The translations under genes were made by a program, and so were the position numbers. 64,000 bases of DNA from Clavibacter nebraskensis NCPPB 2581 (GTDB lineage Bacteria > Actinomycetota > Actinomycetes > Actinomycetales > Microbacteriaceae), in assembly GCF_000355695.1 (NCBI RefSeq), contig NC_020891.1:124001-188000 (forward strand), read 5' to 3'. Positions 33,409 to 42,070 of this stretch are shown here, in pieces (positions within the stretch are counted from its first letter, which is position 1; the number at the start of each line of letters is the position of its first letter). The notes under the pieces are model-generated. The model searched no databases. It was not told where the DNA came from and was given only the letters and a program-made list of their open reading frames with translations.

Positions 33409-34086
33409 TCAGACCTTCTGCGGTCGCCCGCGGCCGCCGGTGCGCACGCGCGTGCGGCCCGGATCCCGCGGTGCCGTGACCTCGGCCGCCCGCTCCCGCT
33501 CCGCCGCCAGCCGCGCCAGCTCGTCGCGCAGCTCGCCGACCCGGTCGTCGCGCCCCTCCTCCGGGAACGCGCCCGGCAGCAGCTGCGGGGCGAGCCGCGC
33601 GCGCACGATCTGCTCGAGGGCCGCGTCGCGCGCGATGACCAGCACCTCGCGCAGCGCCTCCGGGTCGCGTGAGAGGGCGCCGAGCCGCTCGACGATCTCC
33701 TCCGCGATCTCGGCGCGCAGCCGGAGCCCCGGCACGTCGCCCTCGCGGTAGTCGTCGGGCCGGCGTCCCTTGCCGTCGCGCAGCGCCGCGCGGTCGCGGG
33801 CCATGCGCAGCCGCTCGGCCTCGCCGCGCTTCTCGCCGATGAGCTCGGCCAGCTCGCCGCGGAGCGCCTCGATGAGCGACTCCTCGTCGAACGGGCGACG
33901 CTCCCGCAGCGTGCGCAGGATGATGAGGTTGACCATCTGGATCCGGAGCGCGACGCCCACGAGCAGCAGCGACTCCTCGACGAGCACCTCCTTCTGCGCC
34001 GGATCCGCGGCGACGCGGGCGGCCACGGACGGAGGAGGGGCGCCCGGCTTGGAGGGCTTCGCGGGGCGGATGCGGGGCCGGGGCAT
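33409..34086 (-). CDS. Charged helical protein of unknown function
   Basis: The 225-residue protein is rich in Arg, Glu and Ala. It begins MPRPRIRPAKPSKPGAPPPS, then has long helices (VLVEESLLLVGVALRIQMVN; ALRGELAELIGEKRGEAERL) and a Pro/Arg/Gly tail RTRVRTGGRGRPQKV that looks like an AT-hook (GRGRP). Coiled-coil character is likely. GGGAGGACATC supports ATG 34086. A nucleoid- or membrane-associated role would fit the tail, but no domain is recognised. Confidence 0.6.
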   Translation of the reverse strand: MPRPRIRPAKPSKPGAPPPSVAARVAADPAQKEVLVEESLLLVGVALRIQMVNLIILRTLRERRPFDEESLIEALRGELAELIGEKRGEAERLRMARDRAALRDGKGRRPDDYREGDVPGLRLRAEIAEEIVERLGALSRDPEALREVLVIARDAALEQIVRARLAPQLLPGAFPEEGRDDRVGELRDELARLAAERERAAEVTAPRDPGRTRVRTGGRGRPQKV

Positions 34087-34219
34087 GATGTCCTCCCGGT
34101 CCGCTCGCTCCACCGGCGAGGTGCTCCCAGGTTACGCGGAACGGCCGACAGCGGGGCGGTTCGCGCCCCCGCCCCCGTGCCGATCCGGGGCGTCACCAGT
34201 GGTCGCCGCCGAGCCGGTC

Positions 34220-35179
34220 TCAGCCCATCGTGCGCCGCAGGAACGCGAGCGTGCCGAGCTCGTCGTCGATGCCGCCGCCGTCGTGGCCGTTGTACTCCCA
34301 CTCGACGATCTCCTTCTCGCCCGCGTAGGCGTCGAACGCGCCGTAGACCGTGGAGGGCGGGCAGGTCGCGTCCATGAGACCCACCGAGAAGCGGGCGGGC
34401 GCGGTCGAGCGACGCGAGAACGCGACGCCGTCGAAGTACCGCAGCACGGCGTGCACGTCCTCGCCGCGGCCCCGGTGCGTCTTCAGGTAGTCGACGACCT
34501 CGTGGTACGGGTACGCGTCGGTGATGTGGGTGGCTCGCTCGATGTCGCAGAGGAACGGCACGTACGCGGAGACCGCGGCGACGTCGTCGCGGAGGCCGGC
34601 GACGGCGAGGGCCATGCCGCCGCCCTGGCTGCCGCCCTGCACGGCGATGCGCGCCGGATCCACGACGTCGAGCGACCGCGCCACGTCGACCGCGCGCACC
34701 GCGTCGGTGAAGAGGCGGCGGTAGTAGTACGTCTCGCGCGAGGCGATGCCGCGGGTCATGAAGCCGGGGATCGCGGGTCCGGCCTCGCCGTGGTCGGCGG
34801 TGTCGCCGGCGCTCCAGTACGAGCCCTGGCCGCGGGTGTCCATCTGCAGGTGCGCGAAGCCGGCGGCCGCGTAGATCAGGGTCTCCTCGGCGCGTCCACG
34901 GCCGCCGCCGTAGCCGACGTACGAGACGACCGTGGGCAGCGGACCGGTCGCGCCACGCGGGGTGCGGAGCCAGGCGCGCACGTCGGTGCCGCCGGATCCC
35001 GCGAAGGTCACGTCCTGCACGTCGACGAGCGCGAGGTCGGTCTCGACCGGCGCGAGGCGCACGTCGAGATCGTGGCTCCCGGCCTCGGCGAGGGTGTCGG
35101 CCCAGAACGCGTCGAAGTCCTCGGGGTCGACGTGGCTGCTGACGTGCGCGCGGGCGGCGTCGACGGGTTCGATGAGCAT
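34220..35179 (-). CDS. CE7-family acetylxylan esterase/cephalosporin-C deacetylase
   Basis: The 319-residue alpha/beta hydrolase matches the CE7 family: DPEDFDAFWADTLAEAGSHD at the start, YVGYGGGRGRAEETLIYAAA, MDTRGQGSYWSAGDTADHGE, and the nucleophile motif IAVQGGSQGGGMALAVAGL with Ser near residue 190. The acid is expected in VGLMDATCPPSTVYGAFDAY and the catalytic His in EWEYNGHDGGGIDDE. CE7 enzymes remove acetyl groups from short xylo-oligosaccharides inside the cell, which fits a plant-associated organism. ATG 35179 has GGAGG upstream. No signal peptide is present. Confidence 0.9.
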   Translation of the reverse strand: MLIEPVDAARAHVSSHVDPEDFDAFWADTLAEAGSHDLDVRLAPVETDLALVDVQDVTFAGSGGTDVRAWLRTPRGATGPLPTVVSYVGYGGGRGRAEETLIYAAAGFAHLQMDTRGQGSYWSAGDTADHGEAGPAIPGFMTRGIASRETYYYRRLFTDAVRAVDVARSLDVVDPARIAVQGGSQGGGMALAVAGLRDDVAAVSAYVPFLCDIERATHITDAYPYHEVVDYLKTHRGRGEDVHAVLRYFDGVAFSRRSTAPARFSVGLMDATCPPSTVYGAFDAYAGEKEIVEWEYNGHDGGGIDDELGTLAFLRRTMG

Positions 35180-35285
35180 GGATCCTCCGGGGGACGGGTG
35201 CGGGACCGGCGGCCGCGCCCGTGCTCGGGCGGCGCCGCCTCGCCCATCATGGCCGGAGCGCGGCCGCCCTGCACGACGGCCGGGC

Positions 35286-36065
35286 CTAGGGGCGGGAGAG
35301 CTCTCCGCCGTCGACGAGGAGGTTCGACCCGGTGATCCACTGCGCGCGGTCCGACGCGAGGAAGGCCACCGCCTCCGCGATGTCCCGCGGGTCGCCGGGG
35401 CGCCCCAGCGGGGTGTCCGCGGTGGTGGCCTCGAGCGGGACCCCCATGGCGTCGGCCAGGTCCTGCCGGATCGCGTCGGCACCGGGGGTGAGGACGTTGC
35501 CCGGGGTGATGGTGGCGACGCGGATCCCCGCGGGCGCGAGCTCCGAGGCCAACGCCCTCCCGTACGCGTCGAGGGCGGCTTTCGCGCCGCCGTAGTGGGC
35601 GAGGGGCGGCGCCGCGTCGCGCGCCGCCGTCGACGAGATGTTGATGATCGCGCTGCCCGCCCCGGCCTCGTGGAGCGCGGGTAGCAGGGCGTCGACTACC
35701 CGCACCGCGGAGAGGTAGTTGAGGGCGAGCGCGTCGACCCACTCCTCGTCGGGGATCGTCCCGATGCCGCCGACGTGGAAGCGCGCGGCGCCCGCGTTGT
35801 TGACGACGATGTCGACGCCGCCCAGCGCGGCGAGCGCGGCCGAGGCGAGGGTCCGCGCGCCGTCGACGGTGCTGATGTCGCCGGCGATGAACGTGGCTCC
35901 CTCGGGTGTCTCGGCGGTGGCGCTGCGTGCGGCCGCGACGACGGTGGCTCCGCCGTCGAGCAGCCGCTGCACGATCGCCGCGCCGATGCCGCGCGTGCCG
36001 CCGGTGACGATGGCGCGCTTGCCGGCGAACTCGGGGGTCGGGGATGGGGTGATGTAGGACGTCAT
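35286..36065 (-). CDS. SDR family oxidoreductase
   Basis: The 259-residue protein has the short-chain dehydrogenase features: GKRAIVTGGTRGIGAAIVQR (TGxxxGIG) near residue 15, DIVVNNAGAARF (NNAG), and the active-site Ser with YGGAKAALDAYGRALASELA (YxxxK). It resembles 3-oxoacyl-ACP reductase-like SDRs. The gene is divergent from a TetR gene with tandem operators between them, so it is probably induced when the TetR ligand, perhaps its own substrate, is present. The substrate is unknown. Confidence 0.88.
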   Translation of the reverse strand: MTSYITPSPTPEFAGKRAIVTGGTRGIGAAIVQRLLDGGATVVAAARSATAETPEGATFIAGDISTVDGARTLASAALAALGGVDIVVNNAGAARFHVGGIGTIPDEEWVDALALNYLSAVRVVDALLPALHEAGAGSAIINISSTAARDAAPPLAHYGGAKAALDAYGRALASELAPAGIRVATITPGNVLTPGADAIRQDLADAMGVPLEATTADTPLGRPGDPRDIAEAVAFLASDRAQWITGSNLLVDGGELSRP

Positions 36066-36082
36066 GCGGCCCACGCTAGCGG

Positions 36083-36103
36083 TTCTGGACTGAAAGTTCA
36101 GAA
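36083..36103. promoter_or_regulatory. Operator TTCTGGACT-GAA-AGTTCAGAA
   Basis: This is a 9-3-9 inverted repeat with a single mismatched pair. It lies between the divergent SDR and TetR genes. A second similar site with the same GAA centre starts two bases after it ends, so two TetR dimers could bind side by side. Confidence 0.75.
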
Positions 36104-36104
36104 G

Positions 36105-36125
36105 TTGTGGACCGAAAGTCCAGAA
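36105..36125. promoter_or_regulatory. Operator TTGTGGACC-GAA-AGTCCAGAA
   Basis: This second copy of the 9-3-9 repeat has two mismatched pairs. It lies 18 bases before the start of the TetR gene. Its right half is identical to the inverse of the first site's left half, which shows that they are copies of one operator. Confidence 0.75.
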
Positions 36126-36142
36126 TCGCGTAGGATCGCCGC

Positions 36143-36733
36143 ATGGCGCGACCCCGGAAGTTCGACGAGCAGGACGTGCTGGCGGCGGCGTGCCGGCGGT
36201 TCACGGAGACCGGGTACCACGGCACCTCGGTGGATGAGCTGTCTCGGGTGACGGGCCTCAGCAAGGGCAGCCTGTACGGGGCGTTCGGCGACAAGGAGGC
36301 CCTCTTCGAGAGGGTGTTCGACGAGTACTGCACCGAGGCGGGCGCCGGTGTCGTCGCGCTCACGGAGGGGCCGGAGGCTCAGGCGCTCGCCCGGCTGCAC
36401 GCGTGGCTGCGCTCGCCGGAGGACGACGCCTCGAGGCGCGACTGCCTCCTGGCGAAGGGGACGGCCGAGCTCGCCTGGGCGAACGACGTCATCGCGGCCC
36501 GCTCCCTCTCCGCGTTCGACGGGCTGCTCGACAGCTGCCGCCAGCTCGTCGAGCAGGCGCAGCGCGCCGGTCTCGTGGATCCGTCCGCGGACGCCGAGGC
36601 GCTCGGCGGGCTGATCCTGGCGACGCATCGGGGTATCGAGGCGCTCGCGGAGGCGGGGGTCGATCCCGTCACCCGGAACCGCATCGCGGATGCCGCGATC
36701 GCGGGCATCGCCCTCCGTCCCGCAGGTGCGTGA
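36143..36733 (+). CDS. TetR family regulator (AcrR/YcdC-like)
   Basis: The 196-residue protein has the TetR helix-turn-helix: KFDEQDVLAAACRRFTETGY, then HGTSVDELSRVTGLSKGSLY and GAFGDKEALFERVFDEYC. The C-terminal part has a TetR_C-like helix bundle with DCLLAKGTAELAWANDVIAA. It is divergent from the SDR gene and is followed by another TetR gene on the opposite strand (convergent). It likely binds the tandem sites at 36083-36125 and represses the SDR and itself. The Cys at DC in the ligand domain could sense thiol-reactive compounds. Confidence 0.88.
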   Translation: MARPRKFDEQDVLAAACRRFTETGYHGTSVDELSRVTGLSKGSLYGAFGDKEALFERVFDEYCTEAGAGVVALTEGPEAQALARLHAWLRSPEDDASRRDCLLAKGTAELAWANDVIAARSLSAFDGLLDSCRQLVEQAQRAGLVDPSADAEALGGLILATHRGIEALAEAGVDPVTRNRIADAAIAGIALRPAGA

Positions 36734-36748
36734 GGCGACCGGGGGCGG

Positions 36749-37426
36749 TCAGCGGAAGAGCGGCGTCCCCTCGGCGGGATGGGCGAGCTCGGCGTCGAGG
36801 AAGGTCCAGATCCACGCGAGCGCGCGCGTGTTGTCGAGGCCGGGCACCTTCTGGGACAGTTGCGTCGCGATCCCGTCGCTGTAGGCCGCGAGCTTGAGCG
36901 CGACCTCGGGCGCGTCCACCGCCCGGAACGCGCCGCCCTCGACGCCGCGGCGGATGGTGCGGACGAGGCACGCCTCCCACACGCGGATGCGCTCCAGGCG
37001 GTCGGCGGTGAGGCCGGGCTGGCGGGCGACGGCGGTCCAGTAGTCCGACCAGAGCCGCCAGTGCGCCTCGGCCTCGTCGCCGCCGGTGAAGAGCGGCTCG
37101 ACCAGCAGGCGGATGCCGTGCACGGGATCCGGATCCGCGTCCACCTCCTCGACGGTCGACGCGTAGAACCGGTCGGTCTCGAGCACGACGACCTCGTCGA
37201 GGATCTCCGCCACGCTCGCGAAGTGGTACGTCACGGTGCCCACCGAGACGCCGCCCTCGGCCGCGATGTCGCGGAGGCCGGTGGCGGTGAGGCCCTGGCG
37301 GAGGATCACCGCGCGCGCCGCCTCGACGATCATCGCGCGCCGCACCTCGGGCTTCTCGCGCTTGCCGCCGCGGCGGGCGGCGGTCGCGGTCGCGCCCGTC
37401 GCGGCGGCGGTCGTCCCCGCGCTCAC
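36749..37426 (-). CDS. TetR family regulator at the end of the peptide-type ABC operon
   Basis: The 225-residue protein begins with a low-complexity Ala/Thr stretch, then KREKPEVRRAMIVEAARAVI, TATGLRDIAAEGGVSVGTVT and YHFASVAEILDEVVVLETDR, a TetR helix-turn-helix. The start is GTG 37426, which overlaps the stop of the CocE hydrolase gene (GTGA), so it is the last gene of the six-gene operon. The perfect palindrome at 44755-44774 in front of the first gene is the natural operator for it, giving feedback control. The ligand may be a peptide or the hydrolase's substrate. Confidence 0.85.
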   Translation of the reverse strand: MSAGTTAAATGATATAARRGGKREKPEVRRAMIVEAARAVILRQGLTATGLRDIAAEGGVSVGTVTYHFASVAEILDEVVVLETDRFYASTVEEVDADPDPVHGIRLLVEPLFTGGDEAEAHWRLWSDYWTAVARQPGLTADRLERIRVWEACLVRTIRRGVEGGAFRAVDAPEVALKLAAYSDGIATQLSQKVPGLDNTRALAWIWTFLDAELAHPAEGTPLFR

Positions 37427-39465
37427 GCGGACGTCCGCGGCACGAGGTCGTCGAACACGCGGTCGGCGACGAGCACCTCGGGTGCGTCGGGCCCGCCGTC
37501 GCGCGCCCACGCCCGCAGCGTGTTGACGATCCGGAACGCCTCCGCGTCGGCCGTCACGCGCGACGTCGTCTCGAGGCGCGCGCGCCAGCCGGGCTTCTCG
37601 AGGCCGATCGCCCAGCGCGACTCGGCGACGGCCGACGTCGGGTCGCCCTCGGTGATCCGGTACGTCTCGCGGCTCGACTCGGTGAAGACGAGGCCGTCGG
37701 GGTAGATCCGGGATCCGCCGTAGCCGGGGTCGACGTCGAGGGTCCACTCGCCGGTCGCGACGTCGTGGGAGAAGCTGCGCTCGGGCAGCCCGGAGTCGTC
37801 GGGGATCCGCTGGATCGCGATCGGCGTGGACTGCTCGGCCTCCTCGAAGCGCACGCCGTCGTCCTCCGTGCGCGTCCAGACGGGCAGGGTCACGGCGCTG
37901 CGGGAGGGCGCGACGACGAGGGTCGCCTCGCGGGCGTGCGGCCAGATCCACGGCCAGTACGCCGACGACACCGCGATCCGCAGCCGGTGCCCGGCCGGGA
38001 AGGCGTGCCCCGTGGAGACGAGCGCCACGCGCACGACCTCCTCCTCGCCCGGGACCATCGGGTCGATCCGCGCGCGGTCTATGCGCGTGTTGAGGTTGAG
38101 CGCACCGCGCGTCACGAGGGTGGACGACCCGTCGGGCGCGACGTCGCAGAGCCGCACCACGAGGTTCGCGTCGGGCAGGTCGCTCGTGACCGCGAGGTCG
38201 ACGAGCACGTTGCCGAGCACGTCGAGCGGCTCGTCGAGCAGCAGGTCGAAGCAGACGGAGAGGCCGTCCTCGGCGCGCTGGTCCGGCGGCAGGTCGGTGG
38301 CGTTGCCGAACGGGAAGAAGCGGCCGGCGTCGAGGCCGGTGCGCTGGGGCGAGCGGACCACGACGGCGTCGCCCGCGGCGGCCGGCCCGTGGAACGCGGC
38401 CAGCGGCAGCACGGGCTGGGCGGCGACGGACGCGGGCGGCGGCCACGACTCCGCGGCGACCCAGCGGCCGGTGCGCTCGGGGTAGGCCGTGGCGGGCGGC
38501 TCGGAGTCGCTGACGAAGGCGCGGAGCGCGGGATCCGCCTCCACGCCCGTGTCGATGCCCTTCAGCCAGCGGTCCCACCAGCGCAGCGTCTCCTGCAGGA
38601 AGCCGATCGACGGGCCGGGCGTGAGGCCGCGGTCCGGGTACTGGTGCGACCACGGGCCGACGATGCCCTTCACGGGGGAGGACAGGTTCTCGACGAGGCG
38701 CAGCACGGCGTCGCGGTACGGATCCGCCCACCCTCCGACCGCGAGCACGGCCGCGTCGATCGAGGAGTAGTCCTCGCACACGCTGCCGTGCCGCCAGTAG
38801 TCGTCCCGCTCCTGGTGCGCGAGCCAGGTCGGCGTCATCGGCCGGTTCGCGTCCAGCCGCTCGCGCCAGCGCTCGACCCAGCCGTCGCCCACGACCTCGG
38901 GCCGCGGCGGGCGGGAGTTGAACGCGAACATCGTCGCGCCCCACGCGGCCATGTCGATGCCGAGCACCGCGCCGCCCATGTAGTGCACGTCGTTGTCGAA
39001 CCGGTCGTCTGTGGAGCACACCGTCACGATGGCCTTCAGGGCCTCGGGCGCGCGAGCGGCGAGCTGCAGGCCGTTGAAGCCGCCCCAGGAGATCCCGAAG
39101 ATGCCGACGGCGCCCGTGCACCAGTCCTGCGCGGCGATCCACTCGATCACCGCGACGCCGTCGTCGAGCTCCTGCGCGGAGTACTCGTCGACGAACAGGC
39201 CGTCGGAGGATCCCGTGCCGCGGATGTCGACGCGGATGGACGCGTAGCCATGCGCCGCGTACCAGGGGTGCCGCTCGCTGTCGCGCGGGGCGGTCCAGTC
39301 GTCGAGCCGGTAGGGGAGGTACTCGAGGAGCGCGGGGACGGGCTCGTCGGTCGCGGGCGCCCAGACGCGGGCGTGGAGGGGGGTGCCGTCGGGCATCGGG
39401 ATCCAGACGTCGCGGTGGGTCACGCTGTCCTCTGCCTGGGTCGTCTCTCCTGCCGTGTCGGTCAT
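37423..39465 (-). CDS. CocE/NonD (X-Pro dipeptidyl-peptidase S15-like) hydrolase
   Basis: The 680-residue protein has the alpha/beta-hydrolase core, with VGIFGISWGGFNGLQLAARA (GxSxGG; nucleophile Ser near residue 128) after DGTPLHARVWAPATDEPVPA, and the catalytic His expected in IVGPWSHQYPDRGL. The C-terminal beta-jelly-roll is that of the S15 family (VALVSTGHAFPAGHRLRIAV). CocE-like enzymes cleave esters such as cocaine or peptides after Pro. Its ATG overlaps the stop of the double-ATPase gene by four bases (ATGA), so the hydrolase probably processes the compound the ABC transporter brings in. No signal peptide is seen. Confidence 0.9.
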   Translation of the reverse strand: MTDTAGETTQAEDSVTHRDVWIPMPDGTPLHARVWAPATDEPVPALLEYLPYRLDDWTAPRDSERHPWYAAHGYASIRVDIRGTGSSDGLFVDEYSAQELDDGVAVIEWIAAQDWCTGAVGIFGISWGGFNGLQLAARAPEALKAIVTVCSTDDRFDNDVHYMGGAVLGIDMAAWGATMFAFNSRPPRPEVVGDGWVERWRERLDANRPMTPTWLAHQERDDYWRHGSVCEDYSSIDAAVLAVGGWADPYRDAVLRLVENLSSPVKGIVGPWSHQYPDRGLTPGPSIGFLQETLRWWDRWLKGIDTGVEADPALRAFVSDSEPPATAYPERTGRWVAAESWPPPASVAAQPVLPLAAFHGPAAAGDAVVVRSPQRTGLDAGRFFPFGNATDLPPDQRAEDGLSVCFDLLLDEPLDVLGNVLVDLAVTSDLPDANLVVRLCDVAPDGSSTLVTRGALNLNTRIDRARIDPMVPGEEEVVRVALVSTGHAFPAGHRLRIAVSSAYWPWIWPHAREATLVVAPSRSAVTLPVWTRTEDDGVRFEEAEQSTPIAIQRIPDDSGLPERSFSHDVATGEWTLDVDPGYGGSRIYPDGLVFTESSRETYRITEGDPTSAVAESRWAIGLEKPGWRARLETTSRVTADAEAFRIVNTLRAWARDGGPDAPEVLVADRVFDDLVPRTSA

Positions 39466-41192
39466 CGTGCGTCCTCCCAGTCCCGGATCCGGTGCCCGTC
39501 GTCGAGCTCCCTCCACCCTCCCCCGGCGACGTCGCGCCAGGTGGCCGTCACGTCCTCCACCCGCGGCAGCTCGGTGGCGCCGGGCTCGAGCGTCGCGGCG
39601 AGCAGCTGCCGCGTGTAGGGGTGGTTCGGCCCCTGGAACACCCGCTCGGTCGGGCCGATCTCCACGATCCGCCCGCCGGTCATCACGGCCACGCGGTCCG
39701 CGACGCCGCGGACCACGGCGAGGTCGTGGCTGATGAAGAGGCAGCTGAGGCCCTTGTCGCGCTGCAGGCGGGCGAGCAGCTCCAGGATCTCGGCCTGCAC
39801 GCGCACGTCGAGCGCGGTCGTGATCTCGTCCGCGATTACGAGCTGCGGCCCCGCGGCCAGCGCCCGGGCGATCCCGACGCGCTGCCGCTGGCCGCCCGAG
39901 AGCTGGCTCGGCAGCCGGGCCGCGAAGTCCGGCGACAGCCCCACCTCGGTGAGGATCTCGCCCACGCGCTCGGCCGAGGCCCGGCCCGTGAAGAGCTCGA
40001 GCGGCCGGGCGATCGCCGCGCCGACCGTCCGACGCGGGTTGAGCGAGGTGTCCGCGTTCTGGAACACGAGCTGCACCGCGCGCCGGAGGGCGGGCGAGCG
40101 GCCGGCGACCGCGGAGGTCAGGTCGCCCGAGACCCCCTCGCCCTGGAAGCGGAAGGTGCCCGACTCGGTGGGCACCAGCCCGGCGAGGGCGGTCGCGAGC
40201 GTGGTCTTGCCGCTGCCGGACTCGCCGACGACCGCGAGCGTCTCGCGCGGCGCGATCTCGAACGAGACGTCGGACACCGCGGGCGGCAGGCCGCGGCCGT
40301 AGCGGACGACGAGGCCGTCGGCGACGACCATCGGGGCCGCGGCGTCGGCGTGGGCAGGGGCGACCGGGCCGGCGCCCCCGGGGATCGCCGCCAGCAGCTC
40401 GCGCGTGTACGCGTGCTCCGGCGACGCGAACAGCTCCGCGGTCGGCCGGTGCTCCACGATGACGCCGTCGCGCATCACGGCGATCTCGTCGACCATCGTC
40501 GAGACGACGCCGAGGTCGTGGCTGACGAGCAGCACGGCCATGCCGAGCTCGCGGGCGAGGTCGCGGATCAGGGTCAGCACGGCCGCCTGCGTCACCACGT
40601 CGAGCGCGGTCGTCGGCTCGTCGAGCACGAGCACCCGGGGGCGCGCGGCGACGGCCATGGCGATCGCGATGCGCTGCTGCTGCCCGCCGGAGAGCTGGTG
40701 CGGGTACCGCCGCACGAGGGTGGCGGGGTCGGGCAGGCGCACGAGGCGGATCAGCTCCTGGACCCGCTCGTCGTCGCTCGGGAGCCCGTGGCTCTCGAGC
40801 GCCTCGCGGAGCTGGCGGCCCACGCGCATCGAGGGCGTGAGCGCCTGGCCGGCGTTCTGCGCGACGACAGCCGCGGTGCCGCCGCGCAGCTCGCGTGTCG
40901 CGGCGGGGGAGAGGGCGAAGACGTCCTGCCCGGCGACCTCGACGGATCCGCCCACGATGCGGGAGCCGCGGCGCAGGTGCGCGAGCAGCGTCCGCGCGAC
41001 CGTCGACTTCCCGCTCCCCGACTCCCCGACGAGCCCGAGCGCGCGCCCGGCGCGGATCTCGAAGCTGACGCCGCGGACGACGGGCACGTCGGTGCGCCCG
41101 GCCGCGTACGAGATGGCGAGGTCGGCGACGCGCACGACGGTGCCGAGCCGCACCTGGCCGGTGAGGGTGTCCTCGACGTTGCCGGGCATCAT
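39462..41192 (-). CDS. Peptide-type ABC transporter double ATPase (DppD-DppF fusion)
   Basis: The 576-residue protein contains two complete ABC ATPase domains. The first has Walker A GLVGESGSGKSTVARTLL, signature HQLSGGQQQRIAIAMAV and Walker B VLVLDEPTTALD. The second has VVGESGSGKTTLATALA, SQLSGGQRQRVGIARALA and VIADEITTALD. Each half also has the oligopeptide-type C-terminal HAYTRELLAAIP / HPYTRQLLAATL. This single polypeptide replaces separate DppD and DppF ATPases. It starts at ATG 41192, overlapping the stop of the second permease gene, and ends overlapping the hydrolase start. Confidence 0.95.
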   Translation of the reverse strand: MMPGNVEDTLTGQVRLGTVVRVADLAISYAAGRTDVPVVRGVSFEIRAGRALGLVGESGSGKSTVARTLLAHLRRGSRIVGGSVEVAGQDVFALSPAATRELRGGTAAVVAQNAGQALTPSMRVGRQLREALESHGLPSDDERVQELIRLVRLPDPATLVRRYPHQLSGGQQQRIAIAMAVAARPRVLVLDEPTTALDVVTQAAVLTLIRDLARELGMAVLLVSHDLGVVSTMVDEIAVMRDGVIVEHRPTAELFASPEHAYTRELLAAIPGGAGPVAPAHADAAAPMVVADGLVVRYGRGLPPAVSDVSFEIAPRETLAVVGESGSGKTTLATALAGLVPTESGTFRFQGEGVSGDLTSAVAGRSPALRRAVQLVFQNADTSLNPRRTVGAAIARPLELFTGRASAERVGEILTEVGLSPDFAARLPSQLSGGQRQRVGIARALAAGPQLVIADEITTALDVRVQAEILELLARLQRDKGLSCLFISHDLAVVRGVADRVAVMTGGRIVEIGPTERVFQGPNHPYTRQLLAATLEPGATELPRVEDVTATWRDVAGGGWRELDDGHRIRDWEDAR

Positions 41193-42070
41193 GCGATCCC
41201 CCTCTGGGCGCGGTCGACGCCGAGCGACTTGCTGAGCCCGTCGCCGCTGAGGTTGAGGCCGACCACGAGGGTCGCGAGCGCCACGATCGGCGCGAGCGTG
41301 CCGAGCGGCACGACCGTGAGCGCGGTGCGGTTTTCCTGCACCATGAGCCCCCAGTCGGGCGTCGGCGGGTTCGCGCCGAAGCCGAGGAAGGAGAGCGACG
41401 AGATCAGCAGCACGATCCACGAGGCCCGCATCGCGTACTCCACGAGCACGACGTCGAGCACGTTCGGGAGGATCTCGCGGAACACGATGCTCAGCGGCCC
41501 CTCGCCCCGGGCGCGCGCCGCCGTGACGTAGTCCTGCGTGATCACGGTCCGTGCTGCCCCGCGCACCACCCGCGTGACGGCGGGCGCGTAGACGACAGTC
41601 ACGGCGAGCACGATCACCCACAGGCCGGATCCGAACACCGTCACCACCACGAGCAGGGCGAGGATCGACGGCACGCTCAGCAGTGCGTCCACGATCCGCA
41701 TGATCACCTCGTCGAGCCAGCCCTCGGCGTACGCCGTGACGCAGCCGACGACCGTGCCGACCGCGACCGCGATGGTGGTCGCGAGGAAGGTGACGACGAG
41801 CGCGTACCGGCCGCCGTTGAGGGTGCGGGAGAGCACGTCGCGGCCGTACTGGTCGGTGCCGAGCCAGTGCGCCCACGTCGTGCCGGAGAGCACGTCCGTC
41901 GAGTCGGTGGCGACCGGGTCGTGCCCGGCGATCCACGGCGCGAGCACCGCGAGCACGACGTGCACCGTGATGATCGCGAGCCCGACGGCGAGCGCCGTCG
42001 ATCCCCGGAGCGGGCTCGTCCACCCGCGCAGGCGGGAGCCTCGTCGGGTGGGCAGGGGCGTCGCGGTCAT
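41189..42070 (-). CDS. Peptide-type ABC transporter permease (DppC-like)
   Basis: The 293-residue membrane protein has six predicted helices and the DppC-type N-terminus with HWLGTDQYGRDVLSRTLNGG, a conserved motif of this permease class. The EAA loop TAARARGEGPLSIVFREILP contacts the ATPase. It ends with NLSGDGLSKSLGVDRAQ, typical of DppC. It pairs with the DppB-like product of the preceding gene to form the channel. Its ATG overlaps the preceding stop and its stop overlaps the ATPase start, both by four bases. Confidence 0.95.
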   Translation of the reverse strand: MTATPLPTRRGSRLRGWTSPLRGSTALAVGLAIITVHVVLAVLAPWIAGHDPVATDSTDVLSGTTWAHWLGTDQYGRDVLSRTLNGGRYALVVTFLATTIAVAVGTVVGCVTAYAEGWLDEVIMRIVDALLSVPSILALLVVVTVFGSGLWVIVLAVTVVYAPAVTRVVRGAARTVITQDYVTAARARGEGPLSIVFREILPNVLDVVLVEYAMRASWIVLLISSLSFLGFGANPPTPDWGLMVQENRTALTVVPLGTLAPIVALATLVVGLNLSGDGLSKSLGVDRAQRGIA

